Assembly: GCF_026343115.1 (NCBI RefSeq) | Contig: NZ_JAPEMC010000003.1 | Coordinates: forward strand, 186,001-250,000 | Origin: Streptomyces sp. NBC_00102 | GTDB lineage: Bacteria; Actinomycetota; Actinomycetes; Streptomycetales; Streptomycetaceae | DNA: 64,000 bases | Reading direction: 5' to 3' | Translations under genes and position numbers: made by a program | In this document: in pieces, positions 1-7,559 of the stretch | How positions within the stretch are numbered: the first letter of the stretch is position 1 | How the letters are laid out: every line of letters starts with the position of its first letter | The notes under the pieces: model-generated | What the model was told of the DNA's origin: nothing | Databases searched by the model: none | The model's input: only the letters and a program-made list of their open reading frames with translations

Positions 1-114
1 CAGGCCGACGGTGGCGCCCGGCGCAGGTGCGAGGGTCACCCCGTCGAGGATGAGGCGGCCGCCCGCCGCCCGGCTCACCCGATCGGCCCGCAGGCCCTCG
101 GCGCGGGCGGTCAT
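1..114 (-). CDS. ABC transporter ATP-binding protein, N-terminal fragment (cobalamin-type importer)
   Basis: Only the first 38 codons are inside the window; the gene runs off the left edge. The visible N-terminus reads like the first beta-strands of an ABC ATPase (a segment RLILDGVTLAPAPGATVGL, which in this family precedes the Walker A loop). Its ATG overlaps the TGA of the permease gene in an ATGA arrangement, so the two are translationally coupled. As third gene of a riboswitch-controlled binding protein-permease-ATPase operon it would energise uptake of cobalamin or a corrinoid. Walker motifs are outside the window, so the family call rests on position and this short stretch. Confidence 0.75.
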   Translation of the reverse strand, partial: MTARAEGLRADRVSRAAGGRLILDGVTLAPAPGATVGL

Positions 115-1241
115 ACGACCCTCCGGGTGCGGTGCAGGACGAGCACGAAGGCCGGTACCCCGATCAGCGCGGTGACCACGCCGACCGGCACCTCCTGCGG
201 GTCCAGGACCGTCCTGGCCAGGGTGTCGACCCAGACCAGGAAGACGGCTCCGGCCAGCGCCGTGACCGGCAGCAGCCTGCGGTGCCCCGCTCCGGCGAGG
301 GCCCGGGCGGCGTGCGGGAGCACCAGGCCGACGAAGCCGATCGCCCCGGCCGAGCTGACCAGCGCGGCGGTCAGCAGCGCGGTGGTGCAGAGCAGCACGG
401 TCCGGGTGCGCGCGACATGGACGCCCAGGGTGGCCGCGGCGTCCTGCCCGAAGGCGAAGGCGTCGAGCGTACGGGCGTGCCCCAGGCAGACCGCCAGGGT
501 GACCACGACCACGGCGGTGCAGAGCCGTACGTCCGTCCAGCCGACCCCGCTGAGCGAGCCGAGCAGCCAGAACAGCACCCCGCGAGTCTGTTCGGCGTCG
601 GCGGCGGTCATCACGACGAACGAGGTGAGCGCGGAGAACAGCTGCATGACCGCGACTCCGGAGAGGACGACCCGGTCCGTGGTGCCGCCGAGGGTGTGGC
701 TGAGCAGGAGCACGAGGGCGAACGAGGCGAGCGCCCCGACGAACGCGCCGGCCGAGAGGGAGACCGCTCCCCCGCCGACCCCCAGCACCACGACCACGAC
801 CGCACCGGTGGACGCCCCCGAGGAGACGCCGAGGACGAAGGGATCGGCGAGCGGGTTGCGCAGCAGCGACTGCATGACGGTCCCGCAGACCGCGAGCCCG
901 GCGCCACAGACGGCGGCGAGCAGGGTGCGCGGCATCCTGAGATCCCAGACGATGCCGTCCCTGATCGGGCTCGACTCCGTTCCACCGAGGCCCAGATGGG
1001 CGGCGACCACCGACCACACGTCGGCGACGGAGATACGGGCCGGGCCGATGGTGACGGCCACCGCGACGGAGGCCAGGAGGAGAACGGCCCCGGCGCCCCA
1101 CAGGAGCGGTTCGGGCACCGTCCGCAGGCTAGCGCGGCGCCCGGCCGACCGGTCTCCCTCGACATTCAGGTCCGCGGCGGCCCTCAGGTCCCCGTAGGCC
1201 GTGGGCGCTGTGTCGGCCGTTGTCCCTTTGTCGCCCGTCAT
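111..1241 (-). CDS. FecCD-family ABC permease (BtuC-like)
   Basis: A 376-residue polytopic membrane protein of the FecCD/BtuC family, which forms the channel of importers for siderophores, haem and cobalamin. After a hydrophilic N-terminal extension of about 45 residues it has long hydrophobic segments and the family signature around residues 100-140 (WDLRMPRTLLAAVCGAGLAV, then a RNPLADPFVLG stretch). The start ATG overlaps the stop of the binding-protein gene by 4 bp and its own stop overlaps the ATPase start. The upstream cobalamin riboswitch, not the protein sequence itself, is the reason to prefer B12 over iron-siderophore as substrate. Confidence 0.9.
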   Translation of the reverse strand: MTGDKGTTADTAPTAYGDLRAAADLNVEGDRSAGRRASLRTVPEPLLWGAGAVLLLASVAVAVTIGPARISVADVWSVVAAHLGLGGTESSPIRDGIVWDLRMPRTLLAAVCGAGLAVCGTVMQSLLRNPLADPFVLGVSSGASTGAVVVVVLGVGGGAVSLSAGAFVGALASFALVLLLSHTLGGTTDRVVLSGVAVMQLFSALTSFVVMTAADAEQTRGVLFWLLGSLSGVGWTDVRLCTAVVVVTLAVCLGHARTLDAFAFGQDAAATLGVHVARTRTVLLCTTALLTAALVSSAGAIGFVGLVLPHAARALAGAGHRRLLPVTALAGAVFLVWVDTLARTVLDPQEVPVGVVTALIGVPAFVLVLHRTRRVV

Positions 1242-2272
1242 CCGGCCAGTCCGAACTCGCGCAGTCCCGCGGCGACGAGCTCGATGCCTTCCACCGTGCG
1301 GATGGTGGGGTTCATGGCCTGGCCGCTGAGCAGGACGTACCGCTTGTTCCTTACGGCGTCCATGTTCCGGGTGACCGGGTTGGACTCAAGGAACGCGATC
1401 TTCTTCACGGCGCTCTCGGCCGACTGCGACTTGCGGGTGAGGTCGCCGATGACGAGGACGTCCGGGTCGCGGTCGGCGATGGTCTCCCAGTTGATCTGGG
1501 GCCACTCCTCGTGGGTGTCGTCGAAGACGTTCTTCGCGCCGAGTTCGTCGGTGATGATGCCGGGCGCCCCGCAGCAGCCGGCCAGGTACGGGGCCTCGGA
1601 GTTGGCGAACCAGTAGAGGAGGGTGGTGCCGGAGGCGTCGATGCCGTCCGTCGCCTTCGTCACCCGGGCCCGCAGCCCGGCTATGAGTTTCTCGCCGCGT
1701 TCCGGTACGCCGAACACCTTGGCCAGGTCGCGTATCTCGCCGTAGACGCTGTCGAGCGCAAGGGCGGTGGAGCGGGCTCCGTCGCCGTCGCCGCTGTTGT
1801 CCTTGCCGGTGCAGTCGGCGGGCGAGACGTACGTGGGGACGCCCAGGTCCTCGAACTGCTCGCGGGGCGCGACCCCGCCCTTGCCGAGGGTGGACTCGAA
1901 GGAGGCGCTGACGAAGTCGGGCTCCTGCTCCAGCACCTTCTCCGAGGAGGGGGCGTTGTCGGAGAGCCTGGGGACTTTCGCGTTGGCCTTCTCCAGGCCC
2001 TTCATGACGGGGTCGGTCCAGGTGGCGGTGGCCGCGAGCCGGTCGGCGAGGCCGAGGGAGAGCAGGATCTCCGTCGAACCCTGGTTGAGGGAGACCGCGT
2101 GGTGCGGTGCGGAGGTGACGGTGACGGTGCGTCCGCAGTTGTGGAGCGTCACCGGATATCCGTCACCGGCCGCGCCGGCGGCGTCCGGCGCGGCGGCGTC
2201 GGCGCCGCCGCAGGCGGTCAGCAGCAGGAGCCCCGCCGTCATCAGGGCAGCGGAACGGGCGGATCGGGCCAT
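1238..2272 (-). CDS. ABC transporter substrate-binding lipoprotein (BtuF-like, corrinoid)
   Basis: A 344-residue periplasmic-binding-type protein with a lipoprotein signal: MARSARSAALMTAGLLLLTAC, the LTAC box placing the lipidated cysteine at residue 21. The body has the helical-backbone cluster A-2 features (PHHAVSLNQGSTEILLSLG near residue 65, long central helix, GFGLA-type end). I chose the ATG at 2272; a longer reading frame upstream would start inside the riboswitch and lacks a signal sequence. It heads an operon with the permease and ATPase, joined by 4-bp overlaps. Known relatives bind ferric siderophores, haem or B12; the riboswitch argues for B12 or a related corrinoid. Confidence 0.88.
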   Translation of the reverse strand: MARSARSAALMTAGLLLLTACGGADAAAPDAAGAAGDGYPVTLHNCGRTVTVTSAPHHAVSLNQGSTEILLSLGLADRLAATATWTDPVMKGLEKANAKVPRLSDNAPSSEKVLEQEPDFVSASFESTLGKGGVAPREQFEDLGVPTYVSPADCTGKDNSGDGDGARSTALALDSVYGEIRDLAKVFGVPERGEKLIAGLRARVTKATDGIDASGTTLLYWFANSEAPYLAGCCGAPGIITDELGAKNVFDDTHEEWPQINWETIADRDPDVLVIGDLTRKSQSAESAVKKIAFLESNPVTRNMDAVRNKRYVLLSGQAMNPTIRTVEGIELVAAGLREFGLAG

Positions 2273-2353
2273 GGGCGGCACGAGGTACCTCGGCGTCTCT
2301 GGGCCCATGCGCGGGGCCCGTTGTACGGAGTACTGCGACCCGTACGGGGCGCA

Positions 2354-2515
2354 GGGCGCCAGCAGGTCTTCGGACTCGGGTTCGTGCGGACGGGGCGCCT
2401 TCCCGGGACACCCGTGGGTCTCCCAGTGGCCGTGGCCCCGCCCGTCCCCCTCACCGCTGCGCGTCAGTTCCGGACTCTCACCGGATTCCCTGACCCCTGT
2501 GTGGAGTGCGACTGG
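2354..2515 (-). promoter_or_regulatory. Cobalamin (adenosylcobalamin-type) riboswitch
   Basis: Read on the minus strand, the leader of the binding-protein gene contains the conserved pieces of the cobalamin riboswitch in order. First comes GGGAATCCGGTGAGAGTCCG (2471-2490 region), then a variable G/C-rich arm, a GGGAAGGCG piece, and finally AGTCCGAAGACCTGCTGGC (2358-2378 region), which matches the B12-box family end. It lies about 80 nt upstream of the chosen start codon. In this class, bound cobalamin normally shuts off expression, so the importer should be induced on B12 limitation. Confidence 0.88.
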
Positions 2516-2634
2516 CACTGGGAAGCTATCACGCCCCTCGGGCCGCGTCCGGGGCCCGTCGGGGTCCTGGACGACCGCCGCCGCGGGCCTCGAGGGCGGC
2601 CGTACGACAGCGGGCGCGGGAGCCGGGGACGGTG

Positions 2635-2685
2635 GTACGACAGCGGGCGCCGCCGGATTCCGTTCGGCGGCACCCGCTGTCGTAC
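2635..2685 (-). terminator. Strong stem-loop behind the ketosynthase gene
   Basis: A near-perfect inverted repeat with a 20-bp stem (GTACGACAGCGGGYGCCGCC and its complement) and a loop of about 10 nt. It starts 11 nt after the ketosynthase stop codon. It is the obvious end of the minus-strand acyl cluster. A partial extra copy of one arm (GTACGACAGCGGGCGC) sits at 2602-2617. Confidence 0.75.
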
Positions 2686-2695
2686 GGCCCCGTGG

Positions 2696-3919
2696 TCAGG
2701 GAAGCCGCAGCGCGATCACGGCGTTGTGGCCGCCGAATCCGAATGAGTGACTGACGGCCCTGCTGACGTCGACGGGCCGGGGCGCCTTGGTGACGCAGTC
2801 GATGTCGAACCCGGGCGCCGGGGCGTCCAGGTTGGCGATCGGTGGGACGACCTGGTGCTGGAGGGTCAGCACGGTGAGCGCGGCCTCGATGGCCCCCGCC
2901 GCTCCCATGCAGTGGCCGAGCACCCCCTTCGGAGCGGTGACCGGCGGCCGGTGCGGGTAGGCCCGGGAGATGAGGGCGGCCTCGGTGGCATCGTTCAGCG
3001 GGGTCGCCGTGCCGTGCGCGTTGACGTGGCCGACGTCCTCGGCCTGCCAGTCCGCGTCCCGGAGGGCGGCTTCGACGGCCGCCTGGGCCACCTTCCCGGA
3101 GGGGTGCGGGCTGGTGGGGTGGTGGGCGTCGGTGGTGGCCCCCGTGCCCGCGATCAGCGCCCGGGGTACCGCCCCCCTGGTCAGGGCGTCCTCGGTCCGT
3201 TCCAGCACCATGATGGCGGCGCCCTCCCCCATGACGAGGCCCGCGCGGTCCTCGGCGAACGGACGGCAGAGCCTCGACGGGTCGCCGTCCGGCAGCGCCG
3301 CCGCTCCGGACCGGGCCAGGCCGGTCATCGCCACCGGGAAGACGATCGACTCGGTGGCCCCGGCAATGGCGATGTCGCACTGACCGTTCATCAGCATGTC
3401 CCGCGCCACCGACAGGGCGGTGACCCCGGACGAACAGGCCGTACACGGAGCGAGGCTGGGGCCGGTGGCACCGAGCTGGATCGCGATCTCCGCGGCGGGC
3501 ATGTTGGGGATGGTGAGCAGGATGCCCGCCGGCGAGGAGGCCTCGGCCCCCAGCCGGTCCAGCACCACGGCCTGCTCGGAGAGGGCTGCCGAGCCTCCGC
3601 TGCTGGTGCCCACCACGACCGACACCCGGGCGCCGTCCCAGCCGCGCGGGTCGAGGCCGGCGTCCGCCACCGCCTCCCGGGCCGCGAGCACGGCGAACTT
3701 GACGTACTTGCCCATCCGGTAGGCGGTCCGGCCGCCGACGGCATCGTCCAGATCGATACCGGTGACCGTGCAGGCGAAGTCGACCGCGCATCCTGCCAGT
3801 TCGGGGACCGCACGGGCCGAGGACACCCCGGCGAGCACACCCTCCCAGGTGGAGGCCGTGTCGTTGCCCGCCGGGGTGATCATGCCGAGTCCGGTGACGG
3901 CGATCTCGGGCCTCTTCAT
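2696..3919 (-). CDS. Beta-ketoacyl-ACP synthase II-type ketosynthase (KS1)
   Basis: A 407-residue FabF-type thiolase-fold condensing enzyme. All three catalytic residues are present: Cys162 in CTACSSG, His302 in NAHGTATPLND and His336 in KGVLGHCMGAAG, so it is an active KAS II-like enzyme and not a chain-length factor. The C-terminal GFGGHNA loop is intact. Its ATG overlaps the ACP stop codon (ATGA), implying one operon and a direct ACP partner. It is the last gene before a strong stem-loop. A second ketosynthase at 7560 shares the distinctive VDFAC..GVDLD segment, suggesting an ancient duplication. The product of the cluster is unknown. Confidence 0.93.
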   Translation of the reverse strand: MKRPEIAVTGLGMITPAGNDTASTWEGVLAGVSSARAVPELAGCAVDFACTVTGIDLDDAVGGRTAYRMGKYVKFAVLAAREAVADAGLDPRGWDGARVSVVVGTSSGGSAALSEQAVVLDRLGAEASSPAGILLTIPNMPAAEIAIQLGATGPSLAPCTACSSGVTALSVARDMLMNGQCDIAIAGATESIVFPVAMTGLARSGAAALPDGDPSRLCRPFAEDRAGLVMGEGAAIMVLERTEDALTRGAVPRALIAGTGATTDAHHPTSPHPSGKVAQAAVEAALRDADWQAEDVGHVNAHGTATPLNDATEAALISRAYPHRPPVTAPKGVLGHCMGAAGAIEAALTVLTLQHQVVPPIANLDAPAPGFDIDCVTKAPRPVDVSRAVSHSFGFGGHNAVIALRLP

Positions 3920-4176
3920 CGGGCGTTGCTCACCGGTTCCCCGCGGCGGGCCGCCGCGCGGATGAAATCCGAGATGTCCGCGAGGGTGGCGTCCCGGTGG
4001 AGGGTGTCGACGGGGGTGTGGATGCCGAGGGTTTCCTTGATGATGACGGCGAACTCCGCCACCGCGAGCGAGTCCATCTCCAGGCTGTCCATCGTGGACT
4101 CCGGGTGAATCTCGGCCGGGGGCACCTTGAACGTATCGGTCAGCACGCCGACGATCTTCGGATGAATGGCCTTCAT
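3916..4176 (-). CDS. Acyl carrier protein
   Basis: An 86-residue acidic carrier protein starting MKAIHPKIVGVLTDTF. The 4'-phosphopantetheine attachment serine is Ser36 in LEMDSLAVAEF, followed by the usual helix II/III pattern ending ATLADISDFIRAA. I chose this ATG because it gives the normal ACP length; 20 further upstream codons are open but proline-rich. It is coupled to KS1 by an ATGA overlap and lies 87 nt downstream of the small 60-residue gene. It is presumably the carrier for chains made by the KAS III and the two ketosynthases in this cluster, since no other carrier is visible. Confidence 0.92.
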   Translation of the reverse strand: MKAIHPKIVGVLTDTFKVPPAEIHPESTMDSLEMDSLAVAEFAVIIKETLGIHTPVDTLHRDATLADISDFIRAAARRGEPVSNAR

Positions 4177-4263
4177 GATCTTCCTCTTGTATTCGGGCAC
4201 ATACCTGGGGGGTGGCGGGAGCTTCAGCGGCCCCATGTCGGTAACTCGCTGAGCCCTGTCTGG

Positions 4264-4446
4264 TTACGCCTTCCGGCGAACCGATTCCTCTACGCCCACC
4301 TGCGGCTTCTTGCGCCCCTTCGAGACAACGAAGACCGTTCCCCAATACGCCAGAAGGACGGCCTTCACCCCGAGTGAGGCCATGGCCTCGCGTACCACTC
4401 GGCCACGTCCCTCACGGGCGGCCGGCGTGCGGACTCGCCGCGTCAC
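4264..4446 (-). CDS. Small hypothetical protein (60 aa) with one hydrophobic segment
   Basis: A GTG-initiated 60-residue reading frame whose start overlaps the stop of the acyl-CoA-oxidase-like gene (GTGA), a typical translational-coupling arrangement. The N-terminal half is basic (RRVRTPAAREGRGR), the middle is hydrophobic (VKAVLLAYWGTVFVV, residues 27-41) and the tail is charged. It lies between the oxidase and ACP genes on the same strand. I do not recognise it. It could be a small membrane-anchored accessory of the cluster. The evidence for it being real is the overlap, the operon position and the coherent amphipathic layout. Confidence 0.6.
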   Translation of the reverse strand: MTRRVRTPAAREGRGRVVREAMASLGVKAVLLAYWGTVFVVSKGRKKPQVGVEESVRRKA

Positions 4447-6341
4447 CGATCGGCCTCCTCCCCCGTCCGCAGGGAGACCTCGTTCGCGCGGGTCGCGGCC
4501 TCCCGGTGCCAGGGACCGTCCGGGTCGTCGTAGGCGTCGGCGTACGCGGGCCCGGCGATCGGGCGCTCCGTGAAGAGCTCGTCCGGCAGTGCGAACGACT
4601 CCACCAGCGCGGGGGCGTGCGCGGCGACGGCGGCCACGGCCTCTTCGTACAGGCCGGGCAGGTCGCGTACCTGTCCGGCAGTCAGCCGACCGTAGGCCAG
4701 CAGCTCTCCGGCGCTGCGGCCGACCTGCCGGAGCAGGTACAACCGCTCGATCTCGGCGAGCCGTTCGCGCGCGGGCCCCTCGGGCAGGGCGGCGACGGCC
4801 TGCCCGAACGCCTCGGCTGCCTGCCGGGCCGCGTGCTCCCCCACACCGCGCAGGGCCGCCCCCGAGGCCGCGTTCCACCGGCCGAGCGCGTCCCCGGGCG
4901 GGGCGGCGCCCATCCGCGCCCGGGCCCGCGCGAAATGGAGGGCCTCCACCGCGGCGAGCAGCCGGCGCAGGAAGGCGGGGTCCCGGAGGTCGCCCGGCTC
5001 CGGCGCCCCGGCGTCCCCGGACTCCGGGGCCTCCGGGGCGAGCAGCAGCATCTCGGCCGCCGCCTTGGCGTGCACGGCGAGATTGTCGCCTTCCGCGGTG
5101 ATGGTGCCCTCGATACCGGTGACCAGTCCGGCGAGCCCGTTGTGCTCCAGCAGCCCCTGCGCACCGCAGCGTTCACGGCACTCCACGATCACGTCCCGCG
5201 CCTGCCAGGTGATCCATCCCTTGGCGACGGCCACCAGCCGCTCCGCCGCCCCCCGGTCGGCCCCGCCCTCGCCGGCGCTCGCCTCCCAGCGGTCCAGCGC
5301 ACGGCGGTGCAGCAGACTCATCGCGAAGACCGTCGCCAACGCCTCCGCCAGCGGGCCGTGGTGGGTGCGGTGGGCATACACGGGAACGGTGCCGGTGCCG
5401 CGCGGGCCCGCGACCGTACGGTGCCCGGCGTAACGCACGGCGACGGCGAGCGCGACGCGTGCCGAGCCGACCGCGCAGGCGCTCATGGCCAGCTTGCCCG
5501 GGGTGACCCTGCCGATCGAGACGAGCAGGCGCCGCCGCCTGCTCGGCAGCGCGCTGGCGAACCCGCCGTCGTCGTCCACGTGTCCGTGGGGCCCGGCGAG
5601 CAGTGCCGTACGGGGTACGAAGCAGTCGTCGAACGAGGTGAGGCAGTGGTCCACCGGCGAACCCATCCGGGCCGGCAGCCTCTGCACCCGTACGCCCGGG
5701 CGGGCCGCGGCACCGTCGGTCAGCGGAACGAGCAACAGGAAGACGCCGTGGTCCGTCCCGTCGACGACGAGCCTGGCGGCGACCAGCCCGCTCTTGGGGC
5801 CGCCCACCGGGCTGGTGTTGGGCATGAACTTCTGCGCCCCCGCGTGCGGGGTCCGCAGCACGAATCCGTCGCGCGCAGGATCGTAGGTGGCGGTGGTCTC
5901 CACCTCGGTCGCGTCGTTCCCGTGCGCGACCTCCGTACAGAGGAAGGTGCCGATCTCGTCCATGTGCAACGGGCCCGAGAGGTCGCGGCGGCCCTCGGGG
6001 TCGTGGTCGAGCAGGCTGCCGAGGAAGAGGTTGTAGTGGATGCCCGCCACCGTGGCGAGGGTGGGGTCGACGGGCCCGAGCCACTCGTGCATCGCGGTGA
6101 GGGCACGTACGTCGGCGGCGAGCCGGGCCGCGCTGTCGAGGGAGCGGTTGATCAGCCGCAACCGCTCGTAGCCGCGTACGAGTTGCTCCTCCGGTGTGGC
6201 GCATGCACCGCCGCGGAATGGCTCGGTGGTGGTCAGCCGGCGCCAAAAGGCGTGCTCGCGGCGGAAGTCGGGACCGAAGATCACGGCGGTCAGCGCGTCC
6301 GTGACGGCAGACGGCGGCGCTGCGACGGGGAGAGGGGTCAT
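4443..6341 (-). CDS. Acyl-CoA oxidase-like flavoprotein
   Basis: A 632-residue protein in the acyl-CoA oxidase (ACOX) branch of the acyl-CoA dehydrogenase superfamily. ACOX hallmarks are visible: FLCTEVAHGND followed by an ETTATYDP strand, KFMPNTSPVGGPKSG in the substrate domain, and CRERCGAQGLLEHNG followed by ITAEGDNLAVHAKAA in the FAD/C-terminal helical region. Length fits ACOX (about 650) rather than the shorter dehydrogenases (about 380). It would desaturate an acyl thioester at the alpha-beta position using FAD and O2. In this cluster it may introduce a double bond into the ACP- or CoA-bound chain. No clear ribosome site precedes the ATG at 6341; a GTG six codons upstream is an alternative. 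Confidence 0.85.
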   Translation of the reverse strand: MTPLPVAAPPSAVTDALTAVIFGPDFRREHAFWRRLTTTEPFRGGACATPEEQLVRGYERLRLINRSLDSAARLAADVRALTAMHEWLGPVDPTLATVAGIHYNLFLGSLLDHDPEGRRDLSGPLHMDEIGTFLCTEVAHGNDATEVETTATYDPARDGFVLRTPHAGAQKFMPNTSPVGGPKSGLVAARLVVDGTDHGVFLLLVPLTDGAAARPGVRVQRLPARMGSPVDHCLTSFDDCFVPRTALLAGPHGHVDDDGGFASALPSRRRRLLVSIGRVTPGKLAMSACAVGSARVALAVAVRYAGHRTVAGPRGTGTVPVYAHRTHHGPLAEALATVFAMSLLHRRALDRWEASAGEGGADRGAAERLVAVAKGWITWQARDVIVECRERCGAQGLLEHNGLAGLVTGIEGTITAEGDNLAVHAKAAAEMLLLAPEAPESGDAGAPEPGDLRDPAFLRRLLAAVEALHFARARARMGAAPPGDALGRWNAASGAALRGVGEHAARQAAEAFGQAVAALPEGPARERLAEIERLYLLRQVGRSAGELLAYGRLTAGQVRDLPGLYEEAVAAVAAHAPALVESFALPDELFTERPIAGPAYADAYDDPDGPWHREAATRANEVSLRTGEEADR

Positions 6342-6343
6342 GT

Positions 6344-6381
6344 TCGGTTGAACGATCACGGAACGGCGAGGACACCCCTCG
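6344..6381 (-). repeat. 38-nt duplicated element, copy 1 (upstream of the acyl-CoA oxidase gene)
   Basis: This stretch matches 7386-7423 with 3 mismatches over 38 nt, and 1 mismatch over the inner 29 nt (core GAACGGCGAGGACACCCCTC). It contains a small stem CGGCGAGG-ACACC-CCTCGCCG. It lies directly in front of the oxidase start codon, so it could be a leader or operator duplicated from one site to the other. Confidence 0.6.
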
Positions 6382-6488
6382 CCGGCCCTCTCCCGGGCAC
6401 GGTCAGAGCTGCGGGGCGCACCGCGCGCCCGTCGCGCCCGCCGCGAAAACCTTGGCCGGTCATCGGATCGTAGTGGTAGACACCCGGT

Positions 6489-7280
6489 GTGAACATCACT
6501 CTGGACTTCCCCGAGCTGCTGCGCCTGATCGACGATCGGTCGTCGGCCTTCCGTGCCGCGGTCGCAGCCGCGCCCGACCTCGACGTGCGAGTGCCGACGT
6601 GCCCCGAGTGGACGCTGCTCGACCTGGTACGTCACCTGGGTGAGGGCCGCCGCGCCTGGGCCGCCACCATCGCGGCGGGACCCGATGCCACGTCCAAGTC
6701 CGCACCGCAGGGCTACCCGGCGCCTCGGGAACGCGAGGCCCTGCTCGCCTGGCTGGCCGAGTCCACGCGGCAACTGGTCGACGCGTTGCGGGAGGCGGGT
6801 CCGGATCGCGGTTGCTGGACGTGGTGGGGCAGGTCGCAGACCCCGCGAACCTGCGGTGCTGTGGCCCGGCACCAGCTCCACGAGATCGCTGTGCACACCT
6901 ACGACGCACAACTCGCCGTGGGCGCTCCGCAGTCACTGCCGGACGCGATCGCGCTCGACGGTGTCGAGGAGTTCCTGTTCACCCTCTGCACCACCACGGT
7001 CGCCTGGCCGTACCGGCCGGCCGCCGTCGACTACCACGTCACCGAGGGCTGTTCCTGGCGCAACTGGGTCTCCGGCGACGGCGCTCGGGTCGCGCGCCTG
7101 CCCGTACCCGGCAGGGGGCCGGCGCCCGACGGGGAGCCGGACGGGGTCGACGCCTCCGCACTGGGTACGGCCAATGACCTGCTCCTGGCTTTCTACGGCC
7201 GTATCCCGTTGGACTCCCTGAAGCTGAACGGTGACCGCGATCTCCTCGACCGGCTCGCGGCCTGGGACCCGGAGGAATAG
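6489..7280 (+). CDS. Maleylpyruvate isomerase family mycothiol-dependent enzyme
   Basis: A 263-residue DinB-fold protein of the actinobacterial mycothiol-dependent maleylpyruvate isomerase family. The N-terminal four-helix domain has the signature VPTCPEWTLLDLVRHLG (residues 37-53), with the conserved Trp-His region, and RHQLHEIAVHTYDAQ near residue 125 supplies further metal-binding histidines. A C-terminal sterol-carrier-like domain follows. The GTG start is only about 10 nt from a TAGTGG/TAGACA-like box, so a leaderless transcript is possible. It is the only plus-strand gene inside the acyl cluster; family members are used in thiol-dependent detoxification or isomerisation, and its role here is open. 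Confidence 0.85.
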   Translation: MNITLDFPELLRLIDDRSSAFRAAVAAAPDLDVRVPTCPEWTLLDLVRHLGEGRRAWAATIAAGPDATSKSAPQGYPAPREREALLAWLAESTRQLVDALREAGPDRGCWTWWGRSQTPRTCGAVARHQLHEIAVHTYDAQLAVGAPQSLPDAIALDGVEEFLFTLCTTTVAWPYRPAAVDYHVTEGCSWRNWVSGDGARVARLPVPGRGPAPDGEPDGVDASALGTANDLLLAFYGRIPLDSLKLNGDRDLLDRLAAWDPEE

Positions 7281-7298
7281 AGGGTGGCCGCGCGCCCC

Positions 7299-7346
7299 CT
7301 CCTTCCAAGGACGGCGCGCCACCTCCTTCCAAGGACGGCGCACCAC
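7299..7346. repeat. 24-bp tandem duplication
   Basis: Two adjacent copies of a 24-bp unit (7299-7322 and 7323-7346) differ at one base. Each contains the palindrome CCTTCCAAGG-ACGGCGC. They lie between the convergent isomerase-like gene and KS2. Confidence 0.75.
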
Positions 7347-7385
7347 CTGCGCGGTGTCTGCGACGAGGCCGAGACCTCATGGGAC

Positions 7386-7423
7386 TCGGTCGGACGATCA
7401 CCGAACGGCGAGGACACCCCTCG
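7386..7423 (-). repeat. 38-nt duplicated element, copy 2
   Basis: Second copy of the element found at 6344-6381. Here it lies downstream of KS2 with no start codon of a recognisable gene after it on the minus strand, so it may be a relic of a promoter region that once preceded a gene, or a transcript-end structure. Confidence 0.55.
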
Positions 7424-7559
7424 TGGTCCGTGGGCCGAGCCCCGTCCGGGCCGTCAGCAGCGGGTCTGTTGTCACCGGGCATGTCGGCGCTTGTCCGGCC
7501 GAACGGGAGCGACGCGAGCGTGTGACGTACCTGGGAGGACCCACGCCGGTGACGCATCG

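Noticed and set aside
132..1616. Long open frames on the plus strand opposite the FecCD permease and binding-protein genes
   Set aside because: They are Arg/Gly/Pro-rich, have no ribosome sites and match no family; they are shadows of genes in high-GC DNA.
2272..2518. An N-terminal extension of the corrinoid-binding protein
   Set aside because: It would place the start codon inside the riboswitch, and the lipoprotein signal begins exactly at the ATG at 2272.
4500..6911. An 820-residue version of the acyl-CoA-oxidase-like protein
   Set aside because: The extra upstream sequence is low-complexity and antisense to the isomerase-like gene; the family domain begins after the ATG at 6341.
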